DNA of 64,000 bases from Chromohalobacter nigrandesensis (GTDB lineage Bacteria; Pseudomonadota; Gammaproteobacteria; Pseudomonadales; Halomonadaceae), in NCBI RefSeq assembly GCF_023061285.1, contig NZ_JAKGAM010000001.1:434001-498000 (forward strand). The letters run 5' to 3'. This document shows positions 35,713-44,461 of the stretch, one piece after another. Numbering within the stretch: position 1 is the stretch's first letter; the number at the start of each line of letters is the position of its first letter. The notes below the pieces were generated by a model. That model saw only the letters and a list, made by a program, of their open reading frames with translations. It had not been told where the DNA came from and ran no database searches. Position numbers and translations under genes: made by a program.

Positions 35713-36222
35713 TCACTTGAGTACGGCGTAGCTGCCTTGAGCTTCTATGCAGAGGGTGTCACCGCAGTAGACGCGCTGCACGAGTTTGATCCGCCCTCGC
35801 CCTTTCTCGGTGAGCGCGGTATCGAGCCTGGCAATGCCGTCGGCTTCGAGGGGAAAGCACTGCATGTGGTAGTCGGCCGTCACGGGGACGAGAAAACGCT
35901 GCTGGCCTTCGGCGATCACCACGTCTTGCGCCCTGCCCTGGGCGCGTAGCCAGAGCGTCGTCCAGCACCAGCCAAGCAAGGTGGTTTCACCGGCAAGGGC
36001 GCCGCCGAAGCCGGTGCCCTTGTCGTTGAGGTTGTCGGCCAGTGCCACCCGCCAACTCAGTGTTGAATCCTTCCAGGCGGGCTGTTGAATGCCGTAATGC
36101 GCGACTTGAGGGATCGCCTCATGCAGCCAGGCGAAAAAGGCGTCGAGGTCTTCCCCACCGCCTGCCTCGGGCAACGGCAAGCGGGGATGCATCACCCCCG
36201 GCTGACGCGGTGTCTCGTTCAC
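35713..36222 (-). CDS. YiiD C-terminal-type hotdog thioesterase
   Basis: 169-aa protein of the YiiD_C thioesterase family (PF09500). The hotdog core is visible in DKGTGFGGALAGETTLLGWC (residues about 68-87), WTTLWLRAQG and VVIAEGQQRFLVPVTADY, followed by the strand pair LVQRVYCGDTLCIEAQGSYAVL. The acyl-CoA substrate is unknown. It overlaps the nitroreductase stop by 4 bp, so the two are translated together. Confidence 0.85.
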   Translation of the reverse strand: MNETPRQPGVMHPRLPLPEAGGGEDLDAFFAWLHEAIPQVAHYGIQQPAWKDSTLSWRVALADNLNDKGTGFGGALAGETTLLGWCWTTLWLRAQGRAQDVVIAEGQQRFLVPVTADYHMQCFPLEADGIARLDTALTEKGRGRIKLVQRVYCGDTLCIEAQGSYAVLK

Positions 36223-36779
36223 GACCAGCGCTCGACGAAGTCTTCGGGATCGCGCTCTGGCAGCGGCTTGTGGCGCCCGCCCATCTGACCGAGGTAGAGA
36301 AAGCCAACCAGTTCGTCGTCATCGGCCAGGCCGAGACCTTCACGCACAGTGGAGTCGAAGGCGTAGTGACCGGTGCGCCACATGGCGCCCAGGCCTTGCG
36401 CCTGCGCGGCAAGCAGGATGCCATGCGCTGCACAGCCCGCGGAGAGCACCTGTTCGATACGCGGTACTTTAGGGTGATCAGGCGTAACCTTGGCGATCAC
36501 TGCGATCAGCAACGGCGCCCGCTTGGGCTTCTTGCGCGCGGCGTCGAGGTGTCCGTCATCGATATGCGGATTGAGGCGCTGCTCGGCCTTGGCGTAGAGC
36601 TCGCCCAGTCGGTCGAGCCCCTCGCCGGAGAATTCGATGAACCGCCAGGGCGTCAGATCGCCGTGGTCGGGGGCTCGCAACGCGGCACGATAGAGTGCAT
36701 CCAACTGCGCACGATCCGGCGCGGGGGCGGCCAGTTTTCCCATCGAGCTACGTTCATGAAGCAGGGTCATCGCCTCCAC
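36219..36779 (-). CDS. YdjA-like nitroreductase
   Basis: 186-aa FMN-dependent nitroreductase-family protein. GTG 36779 is chosen because AAGGAG lies 6 bp upstream and the resulting N-terminus (MEAMTLLHERSS) lines up with E. coli YdjA (MDALELLINRRS). Motifs: RAALRAPDHGDLTPWRFIEF, then RAPLLIAVIAK, EQVLSAGCAAHGILLAAQAQ, then GLGAMWRTG, and VGFLYLG. YdjA homologues are compact nitroreductases of uncertain physiological substrate. Confidence 0.9.
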   Translation of the reverse strand: MEAMTLLHERSSMGKLAAPAPDRAQLDALYRAALRAPDHGDLTPWRFIEFSGEGLDRLGELYAKAEQRLNPHIDDGHLDAARKKPKRAPLLIAVIAKVTPDHPKVPRIEQVLSAGCAAHGILLAAQAQGLGAMWRTGHYAFDSTVREGLGLADDDELVGFLYLGQMGGRHKPLPERDPEDFVERWS

Positions 36780-36874
36780 GGGCGTCTCCTTGGCCGTTGA
36801 CTGTAATAAATACATGCGGTCGGCGGCGCGAGCGTTCAATGACGCTGGCGCTCGCTTTCCGGCAAAAATCCTGT

Positions 36875-37708
36875 CTACTGGCGCGCGAGGCGTAGCGGCA
36901 AGGGTGGGCGCTCGCCGGGAGTGCCGCGCCAGGGGCTGATATCCAGCCCGCCCCGCCGCACGTAGCGCGCCATGACCAGCAGCCGCTCCGGCCTGGCCCG
37001 CGCCATCAGATCGACGAACAGGTGCTCGACGCAGTGCTCGTGAAAGTCCTGATGCTGGCGGTAGGAAATCAAGTACTTGAGCAGCGCCTCGCGCACCAGT
37101 TTGGGGCCGCGATAGCGAATCAGCACGCTGCCCCAGTCGGGCTGACCGGTCACCGGGCAGTTGGACTTGAGCAGGTGCGAGTGCAGCGTTTCCTCGACGA
37201 TTTCCTCGCCCACTTCGAGCAGCGCGGGCGTCGGCGTGTAGTGCTCGATGCTCACATCGAGGTCATCCAGACACTCGCCGGGCAGCGCTCGGGGCGTCAG
37301 GGCCTCGTCTTCGACGCCGAACAATTCTACCGTGACCGGCGCGCCCGCCGCCTGGGCCAGATCACGCTCGAGGATCTCGACCACCGCCGCACGGCTATCG
37401 AAGCGCGTCTGATTGAAGCTGTTGAGATACAGCTTCCAGGATTTCGATTCGATCAGCGACGGTGAATCGGCGGGCAGCCGAAAGCGCGCCACGGCGACGT
37501 GCGGTTTGCCCTTTGCGTCCAACCAGGAAAGCTCGAAGGCGTGCCATTCGTCCTCGCCGACGAACGGCAGCGCGGCATCGTCGAGCCCCAGCGGGGCGCG
37601 ATTGGCCTGCCGGGGAATAGGAAACAGCAAGCCGGCATCGTAGTGCTCGGGATACGCGGACTCGCGTCCTAGCGGCGCATGCTCGAGCGTATCGGCGCGT
37701 TCATTCAT
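36875..37708 (-). CDS. queF: NADPH-dependent 7-cyano-7-deazaguanine reductase QueF
   Basis: 277-aa bimodular (type II) QueF, which reduces preQ0 to preQ1 in queuosine synthesis. The catalytic Cys is C184 in LLKSNCPVTGQPDWGSVLIR, followed by the conserved QDFHEHCVEHLF substrate-binding segment and NADPH motif ESKSWKLYLNSFNQTRF earlier. I chose ATG 37708, which begins 1 bp after the upstream permease stop (TGA at 37710-37712); the open frame extends 8 codons further. It is third in a chain with the ABC exporter. Confidence 0.95.
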   Translation of the reverse strand: MNERADTLEHAPLGRESAYPEHYDAGLLFPIPRQANRAPLGLDDAALPFVGEDEWHAFELSWLDAKGKPHVAVARFRLPADSPSLIESKSWKLYLNSFNQTRFDSRAAVVEILERDLAQAAGAPVTVELFGVEDEALTPRALPGECLDDLDVSIEHYTPTPALLEVGEEIVEETLHSHLLKSNCPVTGQPDWGSVLIRYRGPKLVREALLKYLISYRQHQDFHEHCVEHLFVDLMARARPERLLVMARYVRRGGLDISPWRGTPGERPPLPLRLARQ

Positions 37709-37709
37709 G

Positions 37710-38483
37710 TCAGCTACGAATCCCCTTGCCACGCTCGAGCATCCACAGACCCACCATGAAGAACACCACGATGAATACGGCGATGGCCACCAGCGCCCCG
37801 CCGACCGGAATGTCCGAGACGCCGAGAATGCCGTAACGGAAGGCGTTCACCATGTACAGGATGGGATTGATCATCGACACGCCTTGCCAGAAATTCGGCA
37901 GCATATGGATCGAATAGAACACCCCGCCCAGATACGTCAGCGGCGTCAGCACGAAGATCGGCACGATCGAGATGTCATCGAACTTGTGCGCTACCAGCGC
38001 GTTGATGAAACCGCCGATGGAGAACAGCAACGCCGTCATGATCACGACCCCGATGGTCACTAAGGGATGATGAATCGAGAGGTCGGTGAAGAACATCGAC
38101 ACCACGGTGACGATCAAGCCCACCGCCAGGCCGCGCGACGCCCCACCGACCACGAAACCGCCGAGGATCACCCAGTTGGGCATCGGCGAGACCATCATCT
38201 CCTCGACGCTGCGCTGAAACTTGTTGGAGAAGAAGCTCGAGGCCACGTTGGAATAGCTGTTGGTGATCACTGCCATCATGATCAGCCCGGGGACGATGTA
38301 ATCGATATAGGGGATATCGTCCATGGGCCCGATGCGCGAACCGATCAGATTGCCGAAAATAATGAAGTACATGGTCATGGTGATCGACGGCGGCAGCAGC
38401 GTCTGCGGCCAGATACGCATGTAGCGGCGCACTTCCTTGGTCACCAGCGTCCACAGGGCGATCCAGGTCTGCCAGGCATTCAT
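37710..38483 (-). CDS. ABC-2 type transporter permease (YadH-like)
   Basis: 257-aa membrane protein with six predicted helices and the ABC-2 signature (MVNAFRYGILGVSDI near the C-terminus; GGVFYSIHMLPNFWQGVSMINPILYM). Together with the overlapping ATPase gene it forms a YadG/YadH-like exporter of unknown substrate. Its ATG overlaps the ATPase stop by 4 bp. Confidence 0.92.
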   Translation of the reverse strand: MNAWQTWIALWTLVTKEVRRYMRIWPQTLLPPSITMTMYFIIFGNLIGSRIGPMDDIPYIDYIVPGLIMMAVITNSYSNVASSFFSNKFQRSVEEMMVSPMPNWVILGGFVVGGASRGLAVGLIVTVVSMFFTDLSIHHPLVTIGVVIMTALLFSIGGFINALVAHKFDDISIVPIFVLTPLTYLGGVFYSIHMLPNFWQGVSMINPILYMVNAFRYGILGVSDIPVGGALVAIAVFIVVFFMVGLWMLERGKGIRS

Positions 38484-39442
38484 GAGCGCACCTCCACCTT
38501 GTCGGTGGATCGGCCGCTTTCGGCGTTGGCGTGTTCGACCATCGACACGAACATCTCCTCCAGACGGTTGGCACGGTTGCGCATCGAGACGATTTCGAAG
38601 CCCTGCGCGGAAAGCTGCGCGAAGGCGTCGTTGAGCCGCTGCCCGCGTTCGACGGAAAGCGCCAGTTGCGTGGCGTCTACACGTTCCACACTGAAGCCTT
38701 CAAGCGTCGGCGCAGTCTCGACCGGATGCGCCAGATCGAGCAGGAAGGTCTCGGTATTGAGCTGGGCCAGCAGGTCACGCACGCTGGTGTTCTGAACGAT
38801 ATCGCCGTGATTGATGATGGCGATGTTACGACACAGGCTCTCGGCCTCTTCCAGATAATGCGTGGTGAGGATGATGGTGGTGCCTTCACGATTGATGCGC
38901 TTCATGAATTCCCACATGCTGCGGCGCAGCTCGATATCCACCCCGGCGGTGGGCTCATCGAGAATCAAAAGCCGTGGGCGATGAATCAACGCGCGCGCGA
39001 TCATCAGGCGGCGCTTCATGCCCCCCGAGAGCATCCGGGCACTGCCCTTGCGCTTGTCCCACAGACCGAGATCGCGCAGCAACTGCTCGGCGCGGGGCTT
39101 GGCCTCGCGCATCGGCATGCCGTAGTAGCCGGCTTGGGTCAGGACGATATCCTCGACCTTCTCGAACTGGTTGAAGTTGAATTCCTGCGGCACCACGCCG
39201 AGGTGATACTTGGCCTTGGCGAAGTCACGGTCGATATCGATACCGAATACGCTTACGCTGCCACCGGTCTTCTGCACCAGGGACGAGACGACCCCTAGGG
39301 TGGTGGATTTGCCCGCGCCGTTAGGGCCGAGCAACGCAAAAAAGTCGCCTTCGGCGACGTCGAGATCGATGCCCTTGAGGGCCTGGAAGCCATTACCGTA
39401 GACCTTGGTCAGCCCGCGGATGGACAGTGCTGGTTCTGCCAT
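38480..39442 (-). CDS. ABC transporter ATP-binding protein (YadG-like)
   Basis: 320-aa ATPase. I chose ATG 39442 (MAEPALSIRGLTKVYGNGFQ), since the open frame above it runs back toward the tRNA-Glu genes. Walker A GPNGAGKST, Q-loop VVPQEF, signature LSGGMKRR, Walker B LLILDEPTAGVD and the H-loop ILTTHYLEEAE are all intact. The C-terminal 80 residues form the regulatory extension common in drug/polysaccharide ABC-2 exporters. It pairs with the permease immediately downstream. Confidence 0.94.
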   Translation of the reverse strand: MAEPALSIRGLTKVYGNGFQALKGIDLDVAEGDFFALLGPNGAGKSTTLGVVSSLVQKTGGSVSVFGIDIDRDFAKAKYHLGVVPQEFNFNQFEKVEDIVLTQAGYYGMPMREAKPRAEQLLRDLGLWDKRKGSARMLSGGMKRRLMIARALIHRPRLLILDEPTAGVDIELRRSMWEFMKRINREGTTIILTTHYLEEAESLCRNIAIINHGDIVQNTSVRDLLAQLNTETFLLDLAHPVETAPTLEGFSVERVDATQLALSVERGQRLNDAFAQLSAQGFEIVSMRNRANRLEEMFVSMVEHANAESGRSTDKVEVRS

Positions 39443-39569
39443 CTGGCGCACCCAATTCTTGATATTCGAAAGAAACCTTGCAAAGACAGCTGACAATGCG
39501 GGCAAATCGAGAAAAATCAATGTCTCGAATGGTGCACTGCGCGGCAAGGCAAACACTGAGCATGCGAAG

Positions 39570-39645
39570 TGGCGTCCCATAGGGGGTTCGAACCCCTGTT
39601 ACTGCCGTGAAAGGGCAGTGTCCTAGGCCACTAGACGAATGGGAC
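39570..39645 (-). tRNA. tRNA-Glu (UUC), copy 1
   Basis: 76 nt with encoded CCA: acceptor GTCCCAT/ATGGGAC, anticodon loop CTTTCAC (TTC) and T-loop GGTTCGAACCC. Lowest-coordinate member of a five-tRNA minus-strand cluster. Confidence 0.96.
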
Positions 39646-39670
39646 GTATCAATACAGGTAGGGGTGTTGT

Positions 39671-39721
39671 TGGAGCGGGAAAGGAGATTCGACTGGGCTG
39701 GCACACCAGCTCCCGACCCTC
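39671..39721 (-). pseudogene. tRNA-Gly 3'-half remnant with inserted hairpin (copy A)
   Basis: The 3' acceptor and T-arm of tRNA-Gly(GCC) with CCA are present, but the T-loop is interrupted by about 17 nt forming a small hairpin (GCTGG-caca-CCAGC). The homology stops after the start of the variable/anticodon side; the 5' half is gone. Confidence 0.75.
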
Positions 39722-39748
39722 ACTTACCGTTTTGCTACTACCAAAAGT

Positions 39749-39796
39749 TGGAGCGGGAAAGGAGATCGACCGGGCTGGCGTTCCAGCTCCCGACCC
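39749..39796 (-). pseudogene. tRNA-Gly 3'-half remnant with inserted hairpin (copy B)
   Basis: Same broken layout as copy A: tRNA-Gly 3' end, a T-loop insertion with identical hairpin arms (GCTGG-cgtt-CCAGC) but a different loop, and no 5' half. The flank beyond it matches the flank of the intact tRNA-Gly genes. Confidence 0.75.
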
Positions 39797-39824
39797 ATGC
39801 TGCCTATCCAATACTACCAAAATT

Positions 39825-39899
39825 TGGAGCGGGAAAGGAGATTCGAACTCCCGACCCTCGCCTTGGCAAGGCGATGCTCTACCGCTGAGCTATTCCCGC
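39825..39899 (-). tRNA. tRNA-Gly (GCC), copy 1
   Basis: 75 nt with CCA: acceptor GCGGGAA/TTCCCGC, anticodon loop TTGCCAA (GCC) and T-loop GAGTTCGAATCTC. Identical to the copy at 40065-40139, together with about 28 bp of flank. Confidence 0.96.
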
Positions 39900-39938
39900 A
39901 TCACGAACAATACTGCTACTGCAACCACAAACTGGAAG

Positions 39939-40014
39939 TGGCGTCCCATAGGGGGTTTGAACCCCTGTTACTGCCGTGAAAGGGCAGTGTCCTAGACCGC
40001 TAGACGAATGGGAC
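39939..40014 (-). tRNA. tRNA-Glu (UUC), copy 2 (variant)
   Basis: 76 nt with CCA. Differs from the other two tRNA-Glu copies in the D-arm (GTCTAGCGGTCTAG against GTCTAGTGGCCTAG) and at one T-loop base (TTCAAAC against TTCGAAC). Pairing is preserved, so it is probably functional. Confidence 0.94.
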
Positions 40015-40064
40015 GCATTTTGGAGCGTGACAGGCAATGCTGCCTATCCAATACTACCAAAATT

Positions 40065-40139
40065 TGGAGCGGGAAAGGAGATTCGAACTCCCGACCCTCG
40101 CCTTGGCAAGGCGATGCTCTACCGCTGAGCTATTCCCGC
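40065..40139 (-). tRNA. tRNA-Gly (GCC), copy 2
   Basis: Exact repeat of the copy at 39825-39899, 240 bp away, including its 3' flank. A 7-bp scrap of another tRNA-Gly 3' end (TGGAGCG) lies at 40021-40027. Confidence 0.96.
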
Positions 40140-40162
40140 ATTTCCAGCCACACGAGGTGAGT

Positions 40163-40238
40163 TGGCGTCCCATAGGGGGTTCGAACCCCTGTTACTGCCG
40201 TGAAAGGGCAGTGTCCTAGGCCACTAGACGAATGGGAC
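40163..40238 (-). tRNA. tRNA-Glu (UUC), copy 3
   Basis: 76 nt with CCA, same sequence as copy 1 (39570-39645). First gene of the minus-strand cluster Glu-Gly-Glu-Gly-Glu. Confidence 0.96.
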
Positions 40239-40439
40239 GTGTCATCACTCGCCTCGTCGAGGTGCGGCGTATATTACTGGGCACCCCCGCGGGTGTCAAC
40301 CCTCTGTCACGACACCCTTTTCTCATGGTCACTTTGTCCCCATATTGTCAATTAAGTAGCGCCCGGCCCATCACGTCCTTAGAGCGATTCAAGGGCCTTG
40401 GCATGGCGCATCACGGCATCCGCAACGCAGGAGGCGACA

Positions 40440-40841
40440 ATGAGCGAGAAAGTACATAAAAGCGAGCACGAGTGGCAGCAGCAGTTAACGCCCGAGCAGT
40501 ATCGCGTGACGCGCGAGAAAGGCACCGAACGCCCTTTCACCGGCGATCACCAGGTGTCCGGCGAACAAGGCATCTACCACTGCATCTGTTGCGGCGCCCC
40601 ACTCTTCGAGAACGAGCATAAGTTCGATTCCGGATGCGGCTGGCCGAGCTTCGATCGTCCTCTTGCGGATGCCGCCGTCGAGGAGCACCTAGATACGTCC
40701 CACGGCATGCGCCGCGTCGAAGTTACATGCCGGCGCTGCGACTCGCACCTGGGGCATGTCTTCCCCGACGGCCCGCAGGAGACCACCGGGCAGCGCTATT
40801 GCATCAACTCGGTATCGCTCGACTTCCACCCCGGCGAATGA
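40440..40841 (+). CDS. msrB: Peptide methionine (R)-S-oxide reductase MsrB
   Basis: 133-aa MsrB, which repairs methionine-R-sulfoxide in proteins. ATG 40440 follows CAGGAGG. Two CxxC pairs bind zinc (CICC at about 48-51 and CRRC at about 97-100). The catalytic Cys is in [11 protein letters not shown] near the C-terminus, with the active-site GCGWPSF and [10 protein letters not shown] motifs. Single gene, divergent from the tRNA cluster. The stop codon lies inside an inverted repeat (GAATGATT / AATCATTC, 40836-40860). Confidence 0.96.
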   Translation: MSEKVHKSEHEWQQQLTPEQYRVTREKGTERPFTGDHQVSGEQGIYHCICCGAPLFENEHKFDSGCGWPSFDRPLADAAVEEHLDTSHGMRRVEVTCRRCDSHLGHVFPDGPQETTGQRYCINSVSLDFHPGE

Positions 40842-40949
40842 TTCATCTGAAGAATCATTCAACCAAGCGTCGTTCATCTGGAGAATGATTCGTCACGGTC
40901 GCCGCTCTGCTACCATAGGCGGCCGTTTGTTCGAGCTGGAGTAAAGACG

Positions 40950-41906
40950 ATGCTGGGTTGGTATCCCGGACACATGCACAAGGCCCGCCGTCAGATAACG
41001 GAGGCGCTGCCGGAAATCGACGTGGTACTCGAAGTCCTCGATGCCCGCCTGCCCTACTCCAGCGCCAATCCCATGCTGGCCGAGTTGACCGAGCACAAGC
41101 CGGTGCTCAAGGTACTCTCGCGCGCCGATCTCGCCGACCCCGAGCAGACCGAGCGCTGGGTGGAACACTTCAACGCTCAGACTGACATCCGCGCGCTGGC
41201 GGTCACTACCACCCAGTCGCGTGAGTTGAAGCGCATCCCCGCGCTGTGCCACGAGCTGGCCGGACAGGTGCGCGCCGACCGCGACGTGCGTGTGATGGTG
41301 ATGGGCATTCCCAATGTCGGCAAATCGACGCTGATCAACGGCCTGGCCGGCAAGAAGCTCGCCAAGACCGGCAACGAGCCGGCGGTCACCAAGCGTCAGC
41401 AGAAGATACGCCTTGATGGTCGCGTTGCGCTGATCGACACCCCCGGTGTGCTCTGGCCGAAGATCGAGGATCAGGCCAGCGCCTATCGCCTGGCGGCGAG
41501 CGGCGCGATCCGCGATACCGCGATGGAATACAGCGATGTTGCCATCGTCGCCGCCGCCGAGCTGGCCAAGCGCTATCCGGAGGCCCTCAAGGCGCGTTAC
41601 AAGCTAAAAACGTTGCCTGCCTACACCCCCAATCCGGAAGCCAGCAGCGTCGAGGCCGATGGACCGCCGCACCGTGATCTGCTGGCACTGGCCGGTTTCG
41701 ATGGCCAAGCCATCGTCGAAGCCATCGCCGGCAAGCGGGGTGGCCTGCGTGCCGGCGGTGTCGTCGACATGCACCGCGGCGCCGAAGTGCTCCTGCACGA
41801 ACTGCGCGACGGCAAGCTGGGGCGCCTGACGCTGGAGACGCCGGACGACATCCCTGCGCCCGAGGAAAACGATCCCTCACTGGACGAGTCCCCCTCCACG
41901 GCCTGA
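40950..41906 (+). CDS. rbgA: Ribosome biogenesis GTPase YlqF/RbgA
   Basis: 318-aa circularly permuted GTPase of the YlqF/RbgA family, involved in late 50S subunit assembly. G motifs occur in permuted order: G4 SRAD (about 57-60), G1 GIPNVGKST (about 124), G2 region TKRQQKI and G3 DTPG (about 168). The N-terminal WYPGHMHKA is diagnostic. The C-terminal helical domain has an acidic tail. RbgA is essential in Bacillus; in proteobacteria the role is less studied. Confidence 0.92.
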   Translation: MLGWYPGHMHKARRQITEALPEIDVVLEVLDARLPYSSANPMLAELTEHKPVLKVLSRADLADPEQTERWVEHFNAQTDIRALAVTTTQSRELKRIPALCHELAGQVRADRDVRVMVMGIPNVGKSTLINGLAGKKLAKTGNEPAVTKRQQKIRLDGRVALIDTPGVLWPKIEDQASAYRLAASGAIRDTAMEYSDVAIVAAAELAKRYPEALKARYKLKTLPAYTPNPEASSVEADGPPHRDLLALAGFDGQAIVEAIAGKRGGLRAGGVVDMHRGAEVLLHELRDGKLGRLTLETPDDIPAPEENDPSLDESPSTA

Positions 41907-42067
41907 ACAGCCAGGCTTTTACCCTTCTACTTCAAGCGCCTATTCCGGTGCGGGCCATTTGCGTGGCCCGCGCGCCACGGTATGCTAGGAAGCGGCGCGG
42001 CAGCCCGCCCCGAACGGTACGGAAACACCGCCTCCACCCCATCGGCTGCGCAGCAAACGGAAGTCCC

Positions 42068-43300
42068 ATGGATACCGACACGCCCATTCGGAAATCGCAC
42101 AAGCTGGATAACGTCTGTTACGACATTCGCGGCCCGGTACTCGACCACGCCAAGCGGCTCGAAGACGAAGGTCAGCGCATTCTCAAGCTCAACATCGGCA
42201 ATCCCGCATCCTTCGGCTTCGAAGCCCCCGAAGAGATTCTTCAGGATGTGATGCGCAACTTGCCGACAGCCCAGGGCTACTGCGATTCCAAGGGGCTCTA
42301 TTCGGCGCGCAAGGCGATCATGCAGGAATGCCAGCGCAAGAGCATTCCCGACGTCAGCGTCGAGGATGTCTTCGTCGGCAACGGCGTCTCCGAGTTGATC
42401 GCCATGGCCATGCAGGCGCTGCTCGACGACGGCGACGAGGTGTTGATTCCCGCCCCCGACTATCCCTTGTGGACGGCATCGGCCAACCTTTCCGGCGGGC
42501 GACCGGTGCATTACCTTTGCGATGAACAAGCCGACTGGGCGCCGGATCTGAACGATGTGCGCGACAAGATCACCGCGCGCACCAAGGCCATCGTCATCAT
42601 CAATCCCAACAACCCTACCGGCGCGGTCTATCCGCCGGAAGTGGTCAAGGAACTGCTGGCGATCGCCCGGCGCCACGGCCTGGTGGTGTTCTCCGACGAG
42701 ATCTACGACAAGATCCTCTACGACGACGCCGAGCATGTCTCCACCGGCGCGCTGGCCGACGACGACCAGCTCGTGGTAACGCTCAACGGGCTGTCCAAGA
42801 GCTATCGCTGCGCCGGGTTTCGCAGCGGCTGGATGATTCTCTCCGGGAATCGCGGCAAGCAGCGCGCCGACGACTTTATCCAGGGGCTCAACATGCTGGC
42901 CTCGATGCGCCTGTGCGCTAATGTACCCGCCCAGCACGCCATTCAGACAGCGCTCGGTGGCTATCAGTCGATCAATGACCTGGTGTTACCTGGTGGGCGC
43001 CTGCTCGCCCAACGCGACATCACCTATGACAAGCTCAACGCCATTCCCGGCGTCAGTTGCGTCAAGCCCAAGGGAGCGCTGTACGCCTTTCCGCGTCTCG
43101 ACCCCGAAGTCTTCAACATTCAGGACGACCAGAAACTGGTGCTCGATTTGCTCTTGCAGGAGAAGATCTTGCTGGTCCAGGGCACGGCCTTCAACTGGCC
43201 GACGCCCGATCATGTGCGCATCGTCACCCTGCCCTGGGCCGACCAGCTCGACGATGCCCTAGAGCGCTTCGCCAACTTCTTGTCACGTTACCGCCAATAA
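42068..43300 (+). CDS. Alanine-type class I aminotransferase (AlaA/YfbQ-like)
   Basis: 410-aa PLP-dependent aminotransferase, close in pattern to E. coli AlaA (YfbQ), a glutamate-pyruvate aminotransferase. ATG 42068 has GGAAG upstream; the open frame extends 40 codons but without likeness. Motifs: LNIGNPASFGF, PDYPLWTASANLSGG, NPNNPTGAVY, SDEIYDKILYD and the Schiff-base Lys in LNGLSKSYRCAGFRSGW. Length is typical. A hairpin follows at 43329. Confidence 0.9.
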   Translation: MDTDTPIRKSHKLDNVCYDIRGPVLDHAKRLEDEGQRILKLNIGNPASFGFEAPEEILQDVMRNLPTAQGYCDSKGLYSARKAIMQECQRKSIPDVSVEDVFVGNGVSELIAMAMQALLDDGDEVLIPAPDYPLWTASANLSGGRPVHYLCDEQADWAPDLNDVRDKITARTKAIVIINPNNPTGAVYPPEVVKELLAIARRHGLVVFSDEIYDKILYDDAEHVSTGALADDDQLVVTLNGLSKSYRCAGFRSGWMILSGNRGKQRADDFIQGLNMLASMRLCANVPAQHAIQTALGGYQSINDLVLPGGRLLAQRDITYDKLNAIPGVSCVKPKGALYAFPRLDPEVFNIQDDQKLVLDLLLQEKILLVQGTAFNWPTPDHVRIVTLPWADQLDDALERFANFLSRYRQ

Positions 43301-43328
43301 CACGCTATCGCCAATGAGCCGGCACGTC

Positions 43329-43352
43329 GCCCGAGCCGTACCCGGCTCGGGC
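43329..43352 (+). terminator. Hairpin after the aminotransferase gene
   Basis: GCCCGAGCC-GTACCC-GGCTCGGGC, perfect 9-bp stem 29 bp after the stop. No T-run, so terminator activity is uncertain. Confidence 0.5.
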
Positions 43353-43389
43353 GGCAATCATCGCACTTTCAACGATTATCGACATTTGT

Positions 43390-43418
43390 CTTGAAACCCA
43401 AGGCCAGACGCCGTATCT
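43390..43418 (+). promoter_or_regulatory. Sigma32 (heat-shock) promoter of htpX
   Basis: CTTGAAA (43390-43396), 14-bp spacer, then CCGTATCT (43411-43418), against the sigma32 consensus CTTGAAA-N13-15-CCCCATNT. It lies about 60 bp upstream of htpX, a known heat-shock gene in E. coli. Confidence 0.65.
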
Positions 43419-43476
43419 AATGGCCAACAAGAATCGACATGACCATTGCTGTCTCACTGATTGAGGGAACCCAACG

Positions 43477-44379
43477 ATGATGCGAATCCTGCTGTTTCTG
43501 GCAACCAACCTGGCCGTGGTGATCGTGGCCAGTATCACCCTGCGAATACTCGGGGTGGAGCCCTACCTCAACGCCAACGGGCTCAACATGAACAGCCTGT
43601 TGATCTTCTGTTTCGTGTTCGGCATGGCAGGGTCGCTGATCTCGCTGTTCATCTCCAAGTGGATGGCGAAGATGAGCACCAAGGCCAAGGTGATCAAACA
43701 GCCCAGCAACGCGACCGAGCAGTGGCTACTCGACACCGTCGGCGAGCTGTCCCGCGATGCGGGCATCAAGATGCCCGAGGTGGCGATCTTTCCCGCGCAG
43801 CAATCCAACGCGTTCGCCACAGGCTGGAACAAGAACGATGCCCTGGTCGCGGTATCCGCCGGTCTGCTCGAGCGCATGCGTCCCGAGGAAATCCGCGCGG
43901 TACTAGCGCACGAGATCGGCCACGTTGCCAATGGCGACATGGTCACGCTGGCGCTCATTCAGGGCGTGCTCAACACCTTCGTGATGTTCTTCGCGCGCAT
44001 CGTCGCGCAACTGGTGGATAGCTTCCTGCGCCGTGACGATGATGGCGGCGGCCTGGGCTTTTTCGGCTATATGGCGGTGGTCATCGTCGCCGAGATCGTC
44101 TTCGGCCTGGTGGCCTCGGTCGTCGTCGCCTGGTTCTCGCGCTTCCGCGAATACCGTGCCGACGCCGCCGGTGCCAAGCTCGCCGGTAGCGGGGCGATGA
44201 TCAACGCCCTGGGGCGTCTCAAGGCCGAAACGCAGATGAAGGACCAGATGCCGGATACGCTGACGGCCTTTGCCATCACCTCCGGCCAGACCCGCAAGAT
44301 CATGGAGCGCCTGTTTTCCAGCCACCCGCCGCTGGACGATCGCATTCGCGCCCTCAAGGAAAGCGCCTACCGCGAATAA
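43477..44379 (+). CDS. htpX: Membrane protease HtpX
   Basis: 300-aa zinc metalloprotease of the inner membrane that degrades misfolded membrane proteins alongside FtsH. Two N-terminal transmembrane helices (about 4-25, 38-60), the zinc motif HEIGH (in [13 protein letters not shown]), two further helices (about 160-178 and 193-220) and the third ligand Glu in [14 protein letters not shown]. The PPLDDRI near the C-terminus is typical. A sigma32-like promoter precedes it and a strong hairpin follows. Confidence 0.96.
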   Translation: MMRILLFLATNLAVVIVASITLRILGVEPYLNANGLNMNSLLIFCFVFGMAGSLISLFISKWMAKMSTKAKVIKQPSNATEQWLLDTVGELSRDAGIKMPEVAIFPAQQSNAFATGWNKNDALVAVSAGLLERMRPEEIRAVLAHEIGHVANGDMVTLALIQGVLNTFVMFFARIVAQLVDSFLRRDDDGGGLGFFGYMAVVIVAEIVFGLVASVVVAWFSRFREYRADAAGAKLAGSGAMINALGRLKAETQMKDQMPDTLTAFAITSGQTRKIMERLFSSHPPLDDRIRALKESAYRE

Positions 44380-44403
44380 TTGCGGCACGCGACGGCGCAA
44401 CGC

Positions 44404-44451
44404 AAAACACCCACCGGCCCTGAATCCATCACAGGTCGGTGGGTGTTTTTA
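44404..44451 (+). terminator. Terminator of htpX
   Basis: AAAACACCCACCG (44404-44416) pairs with CGGTGGGTGTTTT (44437-44449), with T-run and a 20-nt loop. Confidence 0.85.
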
Positions 44452-44461
44452 TATCGGCGCG

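Noticed and set aside
39669-40140. Regularly spaced repeats that could suggest a CRISPR array
   Set aside because: The repeated blocks are tRNA-Gly and tRNA-Glu genes and tRNA-Gly 3' fragments; spacing is irregular and no repeat-spacer design or cas genes occur.
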